Source of the DNA: a virus
Strand: one strand, 5' to 3'
Length of the DNA: 29,885 bases
IMG/VR virus record: IMGVR_UViG_3300001450_000138
Coordinates: 2,761-32,645 of that record
The translations under genes were made by a program, and so were the position numbers. This document shows positions 12,698 to 21,271 of the stretch, in pieces. Position 1 is the stretch's first letter; each line of letters begins with the position of its first letter. Below the pieces are notes generated by a model. That model ran no database searches and was not told the origin of the DNA. It saw only the letters and a list, made by a program, of their open reading frames with translations.

Positions 12698-15349
12698 ATG
12701 GTAATGATAAGCGAAAATGAATACATGGCTCTATTAGAAAAATATGTGAGCGAAAAAGATTACGACTTTAAAGATGAAGAAGGAAACACTCTACCTATTA
12801 AAGAGCAGGTTAGAAAATTCGGCCAAGACACATTTAGAAGTAAGGGTTATTTATTAGAAAAAATCGAAGATAAATTTTCTGATATGCCTAAAGGAATAAA
12901 AGATGTAGTCGCTTGGTACGATTTAGGATTTATTATAAGAACACCCATTAACTTAGCAAATGAACAGATTACTGGAGTTTTTACTAAAAGAAGAATTGAT
13001 ACGCTTTACCCCGTTGCCGAAGAGTATTACAAACTTAACAATATTAGTGACGATGCTTGGGATAATAGGATAACTTTTTCCGGAAAGGGTGTAGATGATT
13101 TAAGAGCGCAATTAAAAAGATTTAAGAAAGAGGAAGAAAATTATTTTAGAGACTACGCAAGAATTATATTTATTATCGAAGCACTAAGAGACTATGCCTT
13201 AGAAGGAGAAAAGACTGAATTACCACAGGCCGATACTAAAAAATTAGATGAACTGTTTGATGGATTTAGAAAATATCAATTGACAGACGCCGAGGATAGA
13301 AAGAAAATTTACGAATACTGGGCAGGAACAGATGCTACATTTAAATCATTTAAAGATATTGTTATAGAAGTTCCCCTATTGCAGAAATTACAAAAACTTA
13401 CAGGAAACGAGATGGGTGAATTATCCGAGATTGATGCAGGTATGAGAGAATTTTTAGAAACAATAGATGCGGAGGAAGGTTATTCTGCTGAAGTCTTAGA
13501 ATACAAAAGAGCGTTAGATAAGATATTAAAATTAAGAATACCTAAATATACCATAACATATCCCACCCCACCCTCTCTAAACCAATATTCTCAAGAAGTT
13601 TCTCTTGTTAAATTAGCCGGTGATTTAGTTTATCAAATTACAAGAGTGGACACCGAGGAATACAGAAAAATATTTTCAAGAGGTATTTCCGCAGACGAAG
13701 TAGATATTCAAGAAGAGACTGAATATGATGATAATAAAAATGTAACAGGCACTACTTCTTCTATTGATTATAATGAACAAGTGGGTGAAGAATTATTGGT
13801 TGATGTGGAAGAGGTTGAACGAATGGCAGACCCGCTATCACTTCTGGCCGCTAGATTAAATAAATCGCAACTATATGTTGACGATGGTTTAGCACAATCA
13901 GTGGAAGAAAAAGTTGTAGAAGAATTATCGGAATATTTAAACAATCCTGATATTTTAGAAATGGTGAGAGAAAGTTATTTAGACCAAATAAAAGAATTTA
14001 TTTCCGAAATTAAAAGTGACCTTGTAAAAGAAGGGCCATATACTTTTATGATTTTAGACGACAAAAAGAACAGTTCAATACTAAGTAAATTAAAATCGGG
14101 AAAGGAAAAATATAACTTTGTTTTAGAATATTACATACCTGTTCAACAAGATAATAACATTAGATTGGTATTAAAAACTCAAGAAAAAAATTCATATGAA
14201 GCATATATTAATTCTGTAAATGAAATGGCAAATGACTTATTTGACGCCATTGTTGAAGTTAAAAATATTATACCAGAAGCCCGATTTAATAGAAATGTGG
14301 CAAGAAAACCGTTCAGAAAAAAGCCCGGTTCAGCAAGAACCGCTTCTTTATCGGGTGGTAATTATATTCCGGAACCGGGAGAATTTGCAGAATCTCTTCA
14401 AGAAAAAGATGATTTAACATACACCTTCTTTGAACAATTAGTCTCTATATTTAATCAATATTATTTTGACATTATAGACACTCGTTATTTATTCGAGATG
14501 GATAAACCAGATTTCATACAATCGGATTCATACAAAAAAATAGCCGCTCTTTCTACAAAAACAGGCACAGGTGTAAGAGCCGGTATTAGAAGGGCTATGG
14601 TTAAAAGGTCTAATATTAATATTACTGAAAAAGATTTTATTGCCCTAAATAATTTTTTCACAGAACTTAAGCGTTACAGTCAACTTAGTGTAAGTGAAGC
14701 AAAAAATATTTTTCAAGAAGTAACACCAGTTTTTAGAAAATTATACTTAATGGATTTACCCGAAAGTGACTCACGAAGAAAACAGATTACAGGAGTTAAT
14801 AAAAATCTTACAAATTATATGGGTAAATTATTATATGAAATTCTTGTAGCATCACAACAAATAAACGAAAATGATATAGATGTGCCGGTAGAATATGAAG
14901 GTAAATCACTTGATGAATATAAAAACGCACAGACCGATATTAGTGAATTAAAAATATTCGATGTATTAGAAGATGAAGAATTTATATCATACGCAAATGA
15001 TAACGGGCTTTACACTCCACTTAGAAATCTTAAAAGAACCCTCCGAAGAAATCCTCTAAAAATTTCAAGAACACTCAGCGATAAAGATGCCATGTATAAA
15101 GCATACATTGAGGCACTTGACACTGTGAAGGGTAATAGGGGGGAAAAAATCTACAAGGCTTATTTTGATTTCGACGATGTAGGAGATGTAGAATATGTAT
15201 TGGATTTGATTCAAAATGAAGATAGAATTGACTTGTATGCTCGTGACATTGAGGGTATCATTAAATCATATGACTCCTTCAATACCCTATCTTCTTACTA
15301 CGGAATTAGCGATGATATAATTTACAAAGTTAAGGGGCTATTTAGATGA
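12698..15349 (+). CDS. Very large unidentified protein, 883 aa
   Basis: ATG 12698 (MVMISENEYMALL) follows AGGTGAGA; a second ATG two codons later is possible. The chain is rich in Lys, Glu, Asp and Tyr and appears mostly helical. A basic Gly/Ser-containing linker (ARKPFRKKPGSARTASLSGG, around residue 535) may separate two domains. I see no transmembrane helix, collagen or Ig-like repeat, nor any nucleotide-binding motif. Position just before terL suggests a virion or assembly protein. Coding is certain, function unknown. The stop overlaps the next start as ATGA. Confidence 0.6.
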   Translation: MVMISENEYMALLEKYVSEKDYDFKDEEGNTLPIKEQVRKFGQDTFRSKGYLLEKIEDKFSDMPKGIKDVVAWYDLGFIIRTPINLANEQITGVFTKRRIDTLYPVAEEYYKLNNISDDAWDNRITFSGKGVDDLRAQLKRFKKEEENYFRDYARIIFIIEALRDYALEGEKTELPQADTKKLDELFDGFRKYQLTDAEDRKKIYEYWAGTDATFKSFKDIVIEVPLLQKLQKLTGNEMGELSEIDAGMREFLETIDAEEGYSAEVLEYKRALDKILKLRIPKYTITYPTPPSLNQYSQEVSLVKLAGDLVYQITRVDTEEYRKIFSRGISADEVDIQEETEYDDNKNVTGTTSSIDYNEQVGEELLVDVEEVERMADPLSLLAARLNKSQLYVDDGLAQSVEEKVVEELSEYLNNPDILEMVRESYLDQIKEFISEIKSDLVKEGPYTFMILDDKKNSSILSKLKSGKEKYNFVLEYYIPVQQDNNIRLVLKTQEKNSYEAYINSVNEMANDLFDAIVEVKNIIPEARFNRNVARKPFRKKPGSARTASLSGGNYIPEPGEFAESLQEKDDLTYTFFEQLVSIFNQYYFDIIDTRYLFEMDKPDFIQSDSYKKIAALSTKTGTGVRAGIRRAMVKRSNINITEKDFIALNNFFTELKRYSQLSVSEAKNIFQEVTPVFRKLYLMDLPESDSRRKQITGVNKNLTNYMGKLLYEILVASQQINENDIDVPVEYEGKSLDEYKNAQTDISELKIFDVLEDEEFISYANDNGLYTPLRNLKRTLRRNPLKISRTLSDKDAMYKAYIEALDTVKGNRGEKIYKAYFDFDDVGDVEYVLDLIQNEDRIDLYARDIEGIIKSYDSFNTLSSYYGISDDIIYKVKGLFR

Positions 15350-16128
15350 AGAGTATGAAGATAAAAGATGGAACAGTAATTACTTTTCCTGATAGAATAT
15401 ACTCCGACGATGAACTTGTAGAATTATGGGCCGCAGTTGGTTGGACTCATGTTCCGAGAAGAGAGCGTGAAACAATTGCTGAAATTAGTCAAATAGAACC
15501 CGATGGATATTATATTGCTATGGATGGTGAATATATCGTCGCTCACTGTGGTTGGGTTGATAGGGGAGATATTTTTCAAACCTGTGGAACGAAGGTAAGT
15601 ATAGGATATGACTTTAGAAGTTATAAAGGTGAGGGTATATCCAATGTTCTTCGCCAAAAAAGACTTAAGGTGATAGGTAGTAATCCTGCTATGTCGTTTA
15701 TTAATAATTCAACCGAGGGTTGGTTAGCAAGTCTAATGAAAGAAGGTTGGGAAATAGGAAGTGTGGAAGATTTACCGGAACAGTATCAAGAACTGGCTTT
15801 ACAATTGTCGGACTCCTATACTATCCTTATATTAAATATTAAACCGAAGGCTATGAAAAAGGCTTGGGAAATTTTAAAATCTCGCATGTCTTCAAGGGCA
15901 AAAAAACTTACTGATGAAATTATGGCCGATGGTCGAGAAAGAAGTGTTAAAGAAATAATAACTTTAATGTATAGATTAATTAGGGGTGATTCTAACATCA
16001 CGGGAAGACAAACAATTCCTACGAGAACCGAACTTAAAACTTATTTGTCAAAAAATAGAGAATATGTAAGTAGAAGAGTCAGTAGTGGTGGTAAAAAAAT
16101 TACATATTATGAAAAGGTGATACCATGA
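15346..16128 (+). CDS. GNAT-like acyltransferase joined by a tag to a C-terminal helical/winged-helix-like domain, 260 aa
   Basis: Residues about 15-165 look like a GNAT fold. A strand pair (GYYIAMDGEYIVAHCGW) is followed by FRSYKGEGISNVLRQKRL (90-107), matching the acetyl-CoA loop pattern R/Q-x-x-G-x-G/A then a helix, and by NNSTEGWLASLMKEGWE, like the final 'N..A..Ly.k.GF' segment. At residues 173-179 the chain reads AWEILKS, the tag without an initiator, exactly at the switch to a basic C-terminal domain. That part (SVKEIITLMYRL ... TRTELKTYLSKNREYVSRR, then KKITYYEKV) resembles a winged helix. The protein substrate is unknown. Coupled at both ends by ATGA overlaps. Confidence 0.55.
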   Translation: MKSMKIKDGTVITFPDRIYSDDELVELWAAVGWTHVPRRERETIAEISQIEPDGYYIAMDGEYIVAHCGWVDRGDIFQTCGTKVSIGYDFRSYKGEGISNVLRQKRLKVIGSNPAMSFINNSTEGWLASLMKEGWEIGSVEDLPEQYQELALQLSDSYTILILNIKPKAMKKAWEILKSRMSSRAKKLTDEIMADGRERSVKEIITLMYRLIRGDSNITGRQTIPTRTELKTYLSKNREYVSRRVSSGGKKITYYEKVIP

Positions 16129-16838
16129 ACGGATTTTGGGAAATACTAAAGCGTGTGGATATTCGCAATGCTGAGGAATACGAGAGAGCGTCTTTGGATG
16201 ATAGAAGAAAATGGCATCATAATCAGGGGCAGGGTTATTACCGAAGATTGCAGGTATTACAACGAACTTATAATGTCACTAATGAAGAATCTCCGATGTA
16301 TAAAGAAATGGTAGAATTACAGGAATTGTTTAGGTTTCATTTGAGGCAAGAGCAACGAATAAAATTTGATAGAATGCGACAGAATTTCTATTCCTTAGAA
16401 TTAGAAACTGATAGAAAAAGGGTAAAAGGTCAAATGACTCCACAAGGCAATCCTATGCCATACACAGAACTCTCACAAGAAGTTTATGAAACATTATCGG
16501 ATAGTAAAAAATACAAATATCATCAGGGTATGCGCCGTAAAACAGAAGGAGAAGAAAAAAAATTTCATGGTAGAATGATTGGTCGAATTGAAGATAAAAA
16601 TCAACTTCCTACCTTTGCTTCCTCAAAACATGGTGGAAAATCTGAGTATGGAATAATAACTACAAGGGAAGAATATGAAAATATGTCGAATGAAGATAAG
16701 AGAAAATATCATAATATGGTGGGGGCTAGAGCAAGAAGAAAAGGTGATATAGATTTAGGAAAATTTCATGTTAAAATGTCAAATAGATTAAGAAGAAATA
16801 GTAGCCTACCAAATTATTTTTCAATGGAGGATGAATAA
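16125..16838 (+). CDS. Tagged protein with three internal repeats, 237 aa
   Basis: It begins MNGFWEILKRVD, a tag with two extra residues before the Trp. Three related segments follow: about 15-41 (EEYERASLDDRRKWHHNQG), 116-156 (EVYETLSDSKKYKYHQGM ... KKFHGRMIGRI) and 180-224 (EEYENMSNEDKRKYHNMVG ... GKFHVKMSNRLRR). The shared pattern is EEYE.(L/M)S..DKRKYH..(M/Q)G followed by a second FH..M..R helix. Each unit is a basic, His-rich helical pair, suggesting nucleic-acid or scaffold binding. It directly precedes terL and shares a base with it (TAATG), so a role in packaging is tempting but unproven. Confidence 0.65.
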   Translation: MNGFWEILKRVDIRNAEEYERASLDDRRKWHHNQGQGYYRRLQVLQRTYNVTNEESPMYKEMVELQELFRFHLRQEQRIKFDRMRQNFYSLELETDRKRVKGQMTPQGNPMPYTELSQEVYETLSDSKKYKYHQGMRRKTEGEEKKFHGRMIGRIEDKNQLPTFASSKHGGKSEYGIITTREEYENMSNEDKRKYHNMVGARARRKGDIDLGKFHVKMSNRLRRNSSLPNYFSMEDE

Positions 16839-18250
16839 TGGACTTACTTACAGAAATGGATATGAAAGCCTCCGATGGTAATTTTGAATATTTCTTTACA
16901 AAAATTCTCGGAATGGAAATGGCAGACTTTCACCGTGATTGGCTACAATCAGTTCACGACACTCAAAGAACTGTAATCATTTGTTCACGAGACCACGGAA
17001 AGTCTGTATTCTTTCACTCTTGGTGTATCTACCAATTAATTTTTCAGCCTCCACCATATCAAATGATTTACATTTCTTCAAACCAAAAACAGACAATGGT
17101 TCACATGAAAGACATTGACCGAATGTTCACAAACATTCCTGCATTAAGAAAATTCAAACCTAAAGCCGGTTGGGCTGTCGGTTCAATGAGATTAACAAAT
17201 GGAAATGAAATACTTGAGCGTTCCGTTGGTTCACAGATTCGTGGACTTCACCCTCAAGAGATTATTATTGACGACCCTATGAAGGAGTTTTCTGTTGCCG
17301 CCATACAGCGAGTCACAGATTGGTTTTGGGGAGACATGATTCCTACTCTTCACCACACCGCTACTTTACGAATGGTCGGCACACCTTTCACATACACTGA
17401 TATATTTGCAGCATTAGAGGAAAACCCTGAATATGATGTGCAACGCTATCCAGCGATAAATCAAACGGGTGATGCTCTTTGGCCTTCTCGTTGGGATATT
17501 GATTCTTTAGAAAAGAGAAGAAGAGAAATAGGTTCTTCTAAGTTCACAAGAGAATATCTTTGCATACCAATTTCATCCAATACAATGTTATTCGGAAAAG
17601 AATTTATCGACAAGTCTAAAGACCGAACAAGTAAGTTATCGTATCATGGTAATACTGAGGCATTCAAATACTACATTGGCTACGACCCCTCACTTTCAGC
17701 AGATGGCGACTACACAGTAATGATGGTTATTGAAGTAGATGAAGATATGAATAAAAAGGTGGTTTGGATGGTAAGAGAAAAAAATATGGACTTCCGTTCT
17801 CACATTACCCGCATTACAGACCTTTGCGAGAGATATAAACCTGAAGTTGTAATGATTGAAACTAACACATTCGCTAAGTCTTTCGCTATGGAACTGCGTG
17901 ACATATCCGACTTCCCCGTAAAAGAATTTACAATGCACCGTAAGAAGAAGGAAGAAATTATTCTTAACTTGCAGATGAATTTAGAGAATAATAAAATTAT
18001 ACTACCCTATGCAGACGAAAAGGCGAAAGCAGTTTCGGATGCAATTATACAGGAACTCGAAGCATTCGGTATTAGCAGTACAGGAAAAATTGAGGGCTTA
18101 GGCGCACACGATGATATTGTTATTGCACTTGCATTAGCCAATCACGCCACAAAGTCTTTTAATGATGCTTTCATAGACATAGATAGTAGCGGGTTTTTCG
18201 GAACGCCGAAACAGGATTTTGGAGGTGGCATATATGGAATTAATATGTAA
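16838..18250 (+). CDS. terL: Terminase large subunit (DNA-packaging ATPase/nuclease), 470 aa
   Basis: TerL translocates viral DNA into the prohead and cuts it. ATPase domain: Walker A variant CSRDHGKS (49-56), Walker B EIIIDDP (141-147), and coupling motif RMVGTPF (178-184). RNase H-like nuclease domain: GYDPSLSADGDYT (first Asp), VVMIETN (middle acidic), and GAHDDIVIALALA (last Asp pair). Length is typical for the family, and all key residues are present, so it should be active. It starts at ATG 16838, overlapping the previous stop. By eye, Phe TTC and His CAC codons are commoner than in neighbouring genes. A homing endonuclease gene overlaps its last 17 nt without breaking it. Confidence 0.95.
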   Translation: MDLLTEMDMKASDGNFEYFFTKILGMEMADFHRDWLQSVHDTQRTVIICSRDHGKSVFFHSWCIYQLIFQPPPYQMIYISSNQKQTMVHMKDIDRMFTNIPALRKFKPKAGWAVGSMRLTNGNEILERSVGSQIRGLHPQEIIIDDPMKEFSVAAIQRVTDWFWGDMIPTLHHTATLRMVGTPFTYTDIFAALEENPEYDVQRYPAINQTGDALWPSRWDIDSLEKRRREIGSSKFTREYLCIPISSNTMLFGKEFIDKSKDRTSKLSYHGNTEAFKYYIGYDPSLSADGDYTVMMVIEVDEDMNKKVVWMVREKNMDFRSHITRITDLCERYKPEVVMIETNTFAKSFAMELRDISDFPVKEFTMHRKKKEEIILNLQMNLENNKIILPYADEKAKAVSDAIIQELEAFGISSTGKIEGLGAHDDIVIALALANHATKSFNDAFIDIDSSGFFGTPKQDFGGGIYGINM

Positions 18251-19607
18251 GGAAGATGAAATTGATACAGACGAACTTCGTAGAAAATTACCAGAACTTG
18301 AAGAGGCTCAAAAAGTTGAAGCGGAAAAAGAGAAAGAAGTAAAGGATTTATTAAGACTTAGTGAATGGCTACCATACCAATCTATTGATGAAACAGAAAT
18401 TATCAAGGACATTTCTAAAATATACCAAGTTAATCTTACTGATGCAAGAAATATGCTATCCACCTTCCCCGAAGAACCTCTAATTGATAACAAACCTATA
18501 CCTGCAATTATCAAAGATTTGAGAGGTATGCGTAGAAAATTAAAGGGCGACTCAAGAATGAAGATGAGTAAAACAATAGACCATTTAATTAACGCATATG
18601 GTGAACATTTAAACAAGTGCATAGATTCTATATATTGGGTTTCTCCCTATAAATCCGCACTAAAACTACTTACACCTGATATAGTCACATTAAGAAAATT
18701 AGAATATATCAAAGACGGAGATTTAAGAACTGAAATTCTGGATAATTTAACTAAGATGTGGGAGGCTAACATATTTAAGAATGAATTAGATTACGGCAAA
18801 GAGTATTCCGACTATACTAAAGTATTTAAACAGAGTAAGAAAAACATACGCTCTATCATAAAAGATATTTCTCACCAATCAATTAGAAAGTCAAGACAAG
18901 ATGTTTTAGATAATATTATCACTAAAACTATTTGTAATAATCCGGGCATCTCAAGTAATAGTATTCACTCTATGTTACCAAAAAGTTATCACCGTTCTAC
19001 TACACCACAGACAATTTCTAAAATGTTGAGAAGAATTAATGCCACTAATGTTAATGGTGACTACTACATTCTTAGTGATTCTATTAAAAAGGACCTTTAC
19101 GGATATGTAGCAGGATTTATTGATTCGGATGGGTATATTACTATGGACTCTTCATATTCTCCCCGTGTTGGAATGATTGCTACCGGTGATAGAGGAAGGG
19201 CTTTCTTCCAAGAAATGGAGAAGGAACTAAAAATTGGTCGCCTACACTTAGACCAAAAGGTGGGAGAAAATAACCGAAGTCAACATAGGTTAAACTTTTA
19301 TAGTCAAAACGATATTACAAAATTGTTAGACAAGTGCCTACCCCACCTTCGTATGAAAAAGGAACAAGGGCGGCTTTTACAAGAGGCTATTAAAATTAAA
19401 AAACATTATAAGAAAGAACCGTGGGCGAAGGACAGAATGGTAGAAATTTTTAAACTTATTAAGTGGGAAAATTGGAAGGATGCCCGAAAGCAAGGTGCTG
19501 TTGAATTTGAAAAATATGATATACAAGCAGACAATATATCAAAGTATAAGGATAACTGCAAATGGGATTTGATGAACCAAATGGATTCGATTGTTAAGGA
19601 GGAATAA
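18234..19607 (+). CDS. Freestanding LAGLIDADG homing endonuclease, 457 aa
   Basis: The start is ATG 18234, six bases after GGAGGTG; a TTG at 18219 is weaker. The C-terminal third carries one LAGLIDADG motif, YVAGFIDSDGYITM (motif at 292-300), with the Asp-Gly pair that binds metal. This is followed by the usual strand-rich saddle (YSPRVGMIATGDRG, RLNFYSQNDITKLL). With a single motif it should act as a dimer. Residues about 220-285 resemble a winged helix (NNPGISSNSIHSML ... TISKMLRRI ... GDYYILSD) that may aid site recognition. The N-terminal 200 residues are unrecognised helices. It sits between terL and portal, a classic site for such elements, and probably targets DNA of related viruses near this junction. 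Confidence 0.8.
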   Translation: MELICKEDEIDTDELRRKLPELEEAQKVEAEKEKEVKDLLRLSEWLPYQSIDETEIIKDISKIYQVNLTDARNMLSTFPEEPLIDNKPIPAIIKDLRGMRRKLKGDSRMKMSKTIDHLINAYGEHLNKCIDSIYWVSPYKSALKLLTPDIVTLRKLEYIKDGDLRTEILDNLTKMWEANIFKNELDYGKEYSDYTKVFKQSKKNIRSIIKDISHQSIRKSRQDVLDNIITKTICNNPGISSNSIHSMLPKSYHRSTTPQTISKMLRRINATNVNGDYYILSDSIKKDLYGYVAGFIDSDGYITMDSSYSPRVGMIATGDRGRAFFQEMEKELKIGRLHLDQKVGENNRSQHRLNFYSQNDITKLLDKCLPHLRMKKEQGRLLQEAIKIKKHYKKEPWAKDRMVEIFKLIKWENWKDARKQGAVEFEKYDIQADNISKYKDNCKWDLMNQMDSIVKEE

Positions 19608-19609
19608 AT

Positions 19610-21271
19610 ATGGGACTAAGAGATAGGTTTAGAACATTAATACGAAGGAGAACCCCCATACCTACTGAAAAGGAAGTTTATAATTTAGGTATTCAAGAGC
19701 GTAGATACCCCCAACATTACGCAGGAAGTTATCTTTACGATACGGCTAAAAATTCAACAGTTGTTAGAACCTGTTTAGTTCAACTTAAGAATGAAGTTTT
19801 CCGACGAGGATATGAATGGAAGAAGGCGTTTGATAAGAAATGTAATTCATGCGGCTACGAACACCAAAAAGATGTAGATGAATGTATGAATTGTAAATCT
19901 ACTGATTTAAGAACTCCTAATTACAGTCAAAAGGTCTACGCAGAAAATTTCTTTAAGAACCATGTAAATGATTCACACCAGTTATTTATTGATATTCTAA
20001 AGGAACTTGAAACTGACCTCAATGTTATGGATGATGCGTTCCTAATTTTAGTTAAGGATTATTTCTTAGAAGAAAATGGTGAAATAGCCATGTCTAAAAT
20101 CAATGAAATTTATAGAGGCGACCCAACTACAATGTTTATTGAAGTTGATGAAGATGGTGATAGAGGACACCATAGATATACTTGTGTTACACATAGAGAT
20201 TTCATTTCCGAAGAAAGATATGAAAAGTGTGGTGTGTGTGGAAGTAATCTACACCCTATCGAATTTACAAATAAAACTGCTCAAGCAGAACAACATTATA
20301 TTACAGGTGAAGTGGTTCATTTTAGTAAATATTCACCTACAAGATTATACGGTCACCCTCCAGTAATTACACTGTTTAATTATATATTTACCTTACAGGC
20401 TATGGAGTCTTATATTAGCACTTCATATCAAAAAATGAGAACACCGAAGGGTATTCTTGCTGTGCAGACTAATAACATGGAGTCGCTGGTAAAGTATTGG
20501 AAGGGTGTTAAGGAAAAGTTAGAACAAGACCCACACTACATTCCTATTATGGGTATTGAATCCGAAGGTGGTTCTCGTGGTTCTGTTGAATGGATTCCCT
20601 TTATGAACAGTCTAAAAGAAATGGATTATACTGCTGTAAAGGAAGACCTAAGAACAAGAATTTCGGCTTTCTATGGTGTAAGTAATATCTTCATGGCAGA
20701 CAATACGGCTTCCGGTGGACTTAACTCCGAGGGTATGCAAATTCTCGTTACAAATCGTGCTGTGGAAATGGCTCAAAGTGTCTATAACAAATATCTATTC
20801 CCATTTATGATGGATGAATTTGGTATAACAGATTGGAGAGTTCAACTTTTACGCTCGGAAGAAGAAGATGAAATGGCTGTATTACGCCGAAGAGAAATGG
20901 AAGTTACACTCGCTATTCAAATGAAAAATCTTGGTTTCGATGTTGATATGAATGAAGATGGAGACTTTATCTTTAAGAAATTCCCAGAAGAGGGGCTTAC
21001 AAAGGTTGATGTTGATAAAAAAGAAGAGAAGCCGATAGAAACTGATAAATTTGCTGGAACTAATATAGACCAATCACAATTAGGACAACTACAAGAACAA
21101 GCATTAATGAGTGGACAAAGTAAGGGTCAAGTAGCGGGTGAAGTAGCAGATAAGGCTGACTATACCCCAAAGGCAAGAATGCCTTCACCTCCCGATAAAA
21201 GATTTAGTGGACTTCCCGGTGACGCTGGAAATAAAAATGTAGATAAAAGAACAGAGAGGCGAATAAGGTGA
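19610..21271 (+). CDS. Portal protein with inserted zinc-binding modules, 553 aa
   Basis: The portal forms the dodecameric ring through which DNA enters and leaves the capsid. Support comes from the position after terL, the length, and recognisable portal features. These include an N-terminal basic helix (MGLRDRFRTLIRRR), TVVRTCLVQLKNEVFRRGYEW (early 'v.r.i..i...v...g' helix), GEVVHFSKYSPTRLYGHPPV (the clip/stem entry), and DLRTRISAFYGVSNIFM...SGGLNSEGMQ (the C-terminal 'fgvp..ll....n.s' region). Two four-Cys-type clusters are inserted: C78/C81/C92/C95 (CNSC...CMNC), and later YTCVTH...KCGVCG. Such zinc inserts are consistent with archaeal tailed viruses. The C-terminal 70 residues are Gln/Gly/Pro-rich and probably disordered. 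It ends in a GTGA overlap with the next gene. Confidence 0.85.
   Translation: MGLRDRFRTLIRRRTPIPTEKEVYNLGIQERRYPQHYAGSYLYDTAKNSTVVRTCLVQLKNEVFRRGYEWKKAFDKKCNSCGYEHQKDVDECMNCKSTDLRTPNYSQKVYAENFFKNHVNDSHQLFIDILKELETDLNVMDDAFLILVKDYFLEENGEIAMSKINEIYRGDPTTMFIEVDEDGDRGHHRYTCVTHRDFISEERYEKCGVCGSNLHPIEFTNKTAQAEQHYITGEVVHFSKYSPTRLYGHPPVITLFNYIFTLQAMESYISTSYQKMRTPKGILAVQTNNMESLVKYWKGVKEKLEQDPHYIPIMGIESEGGSRGSVEWIPFMNSLKEMDYTAVKEDLRTRISAFYGVSNIFMADNTASGGLNSEGMQILVTNRAVEMAQSVYNKYLFPFMMDEFGITDWRVQLLRSEEEDEMAVLRRREMEVTLAIQMKNLGFDVDMNEDGDFIFKKFPEEGLTKVDVDKKEEKPIETDKFAGTNIDQSQLGQLQEQALMSGQSKGQVAGEVADKADYTPKARMPSPPDKRFSGLPGDAGNKNVDKRTERRIR

Noticed and set aside
16838-18250. terL interrupted by the homing endonuclease or an intein
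   Set aside because: All ATPase and nuclease motifs are in one continuous frame; the endonuclease overlaps only the last 17 nt.
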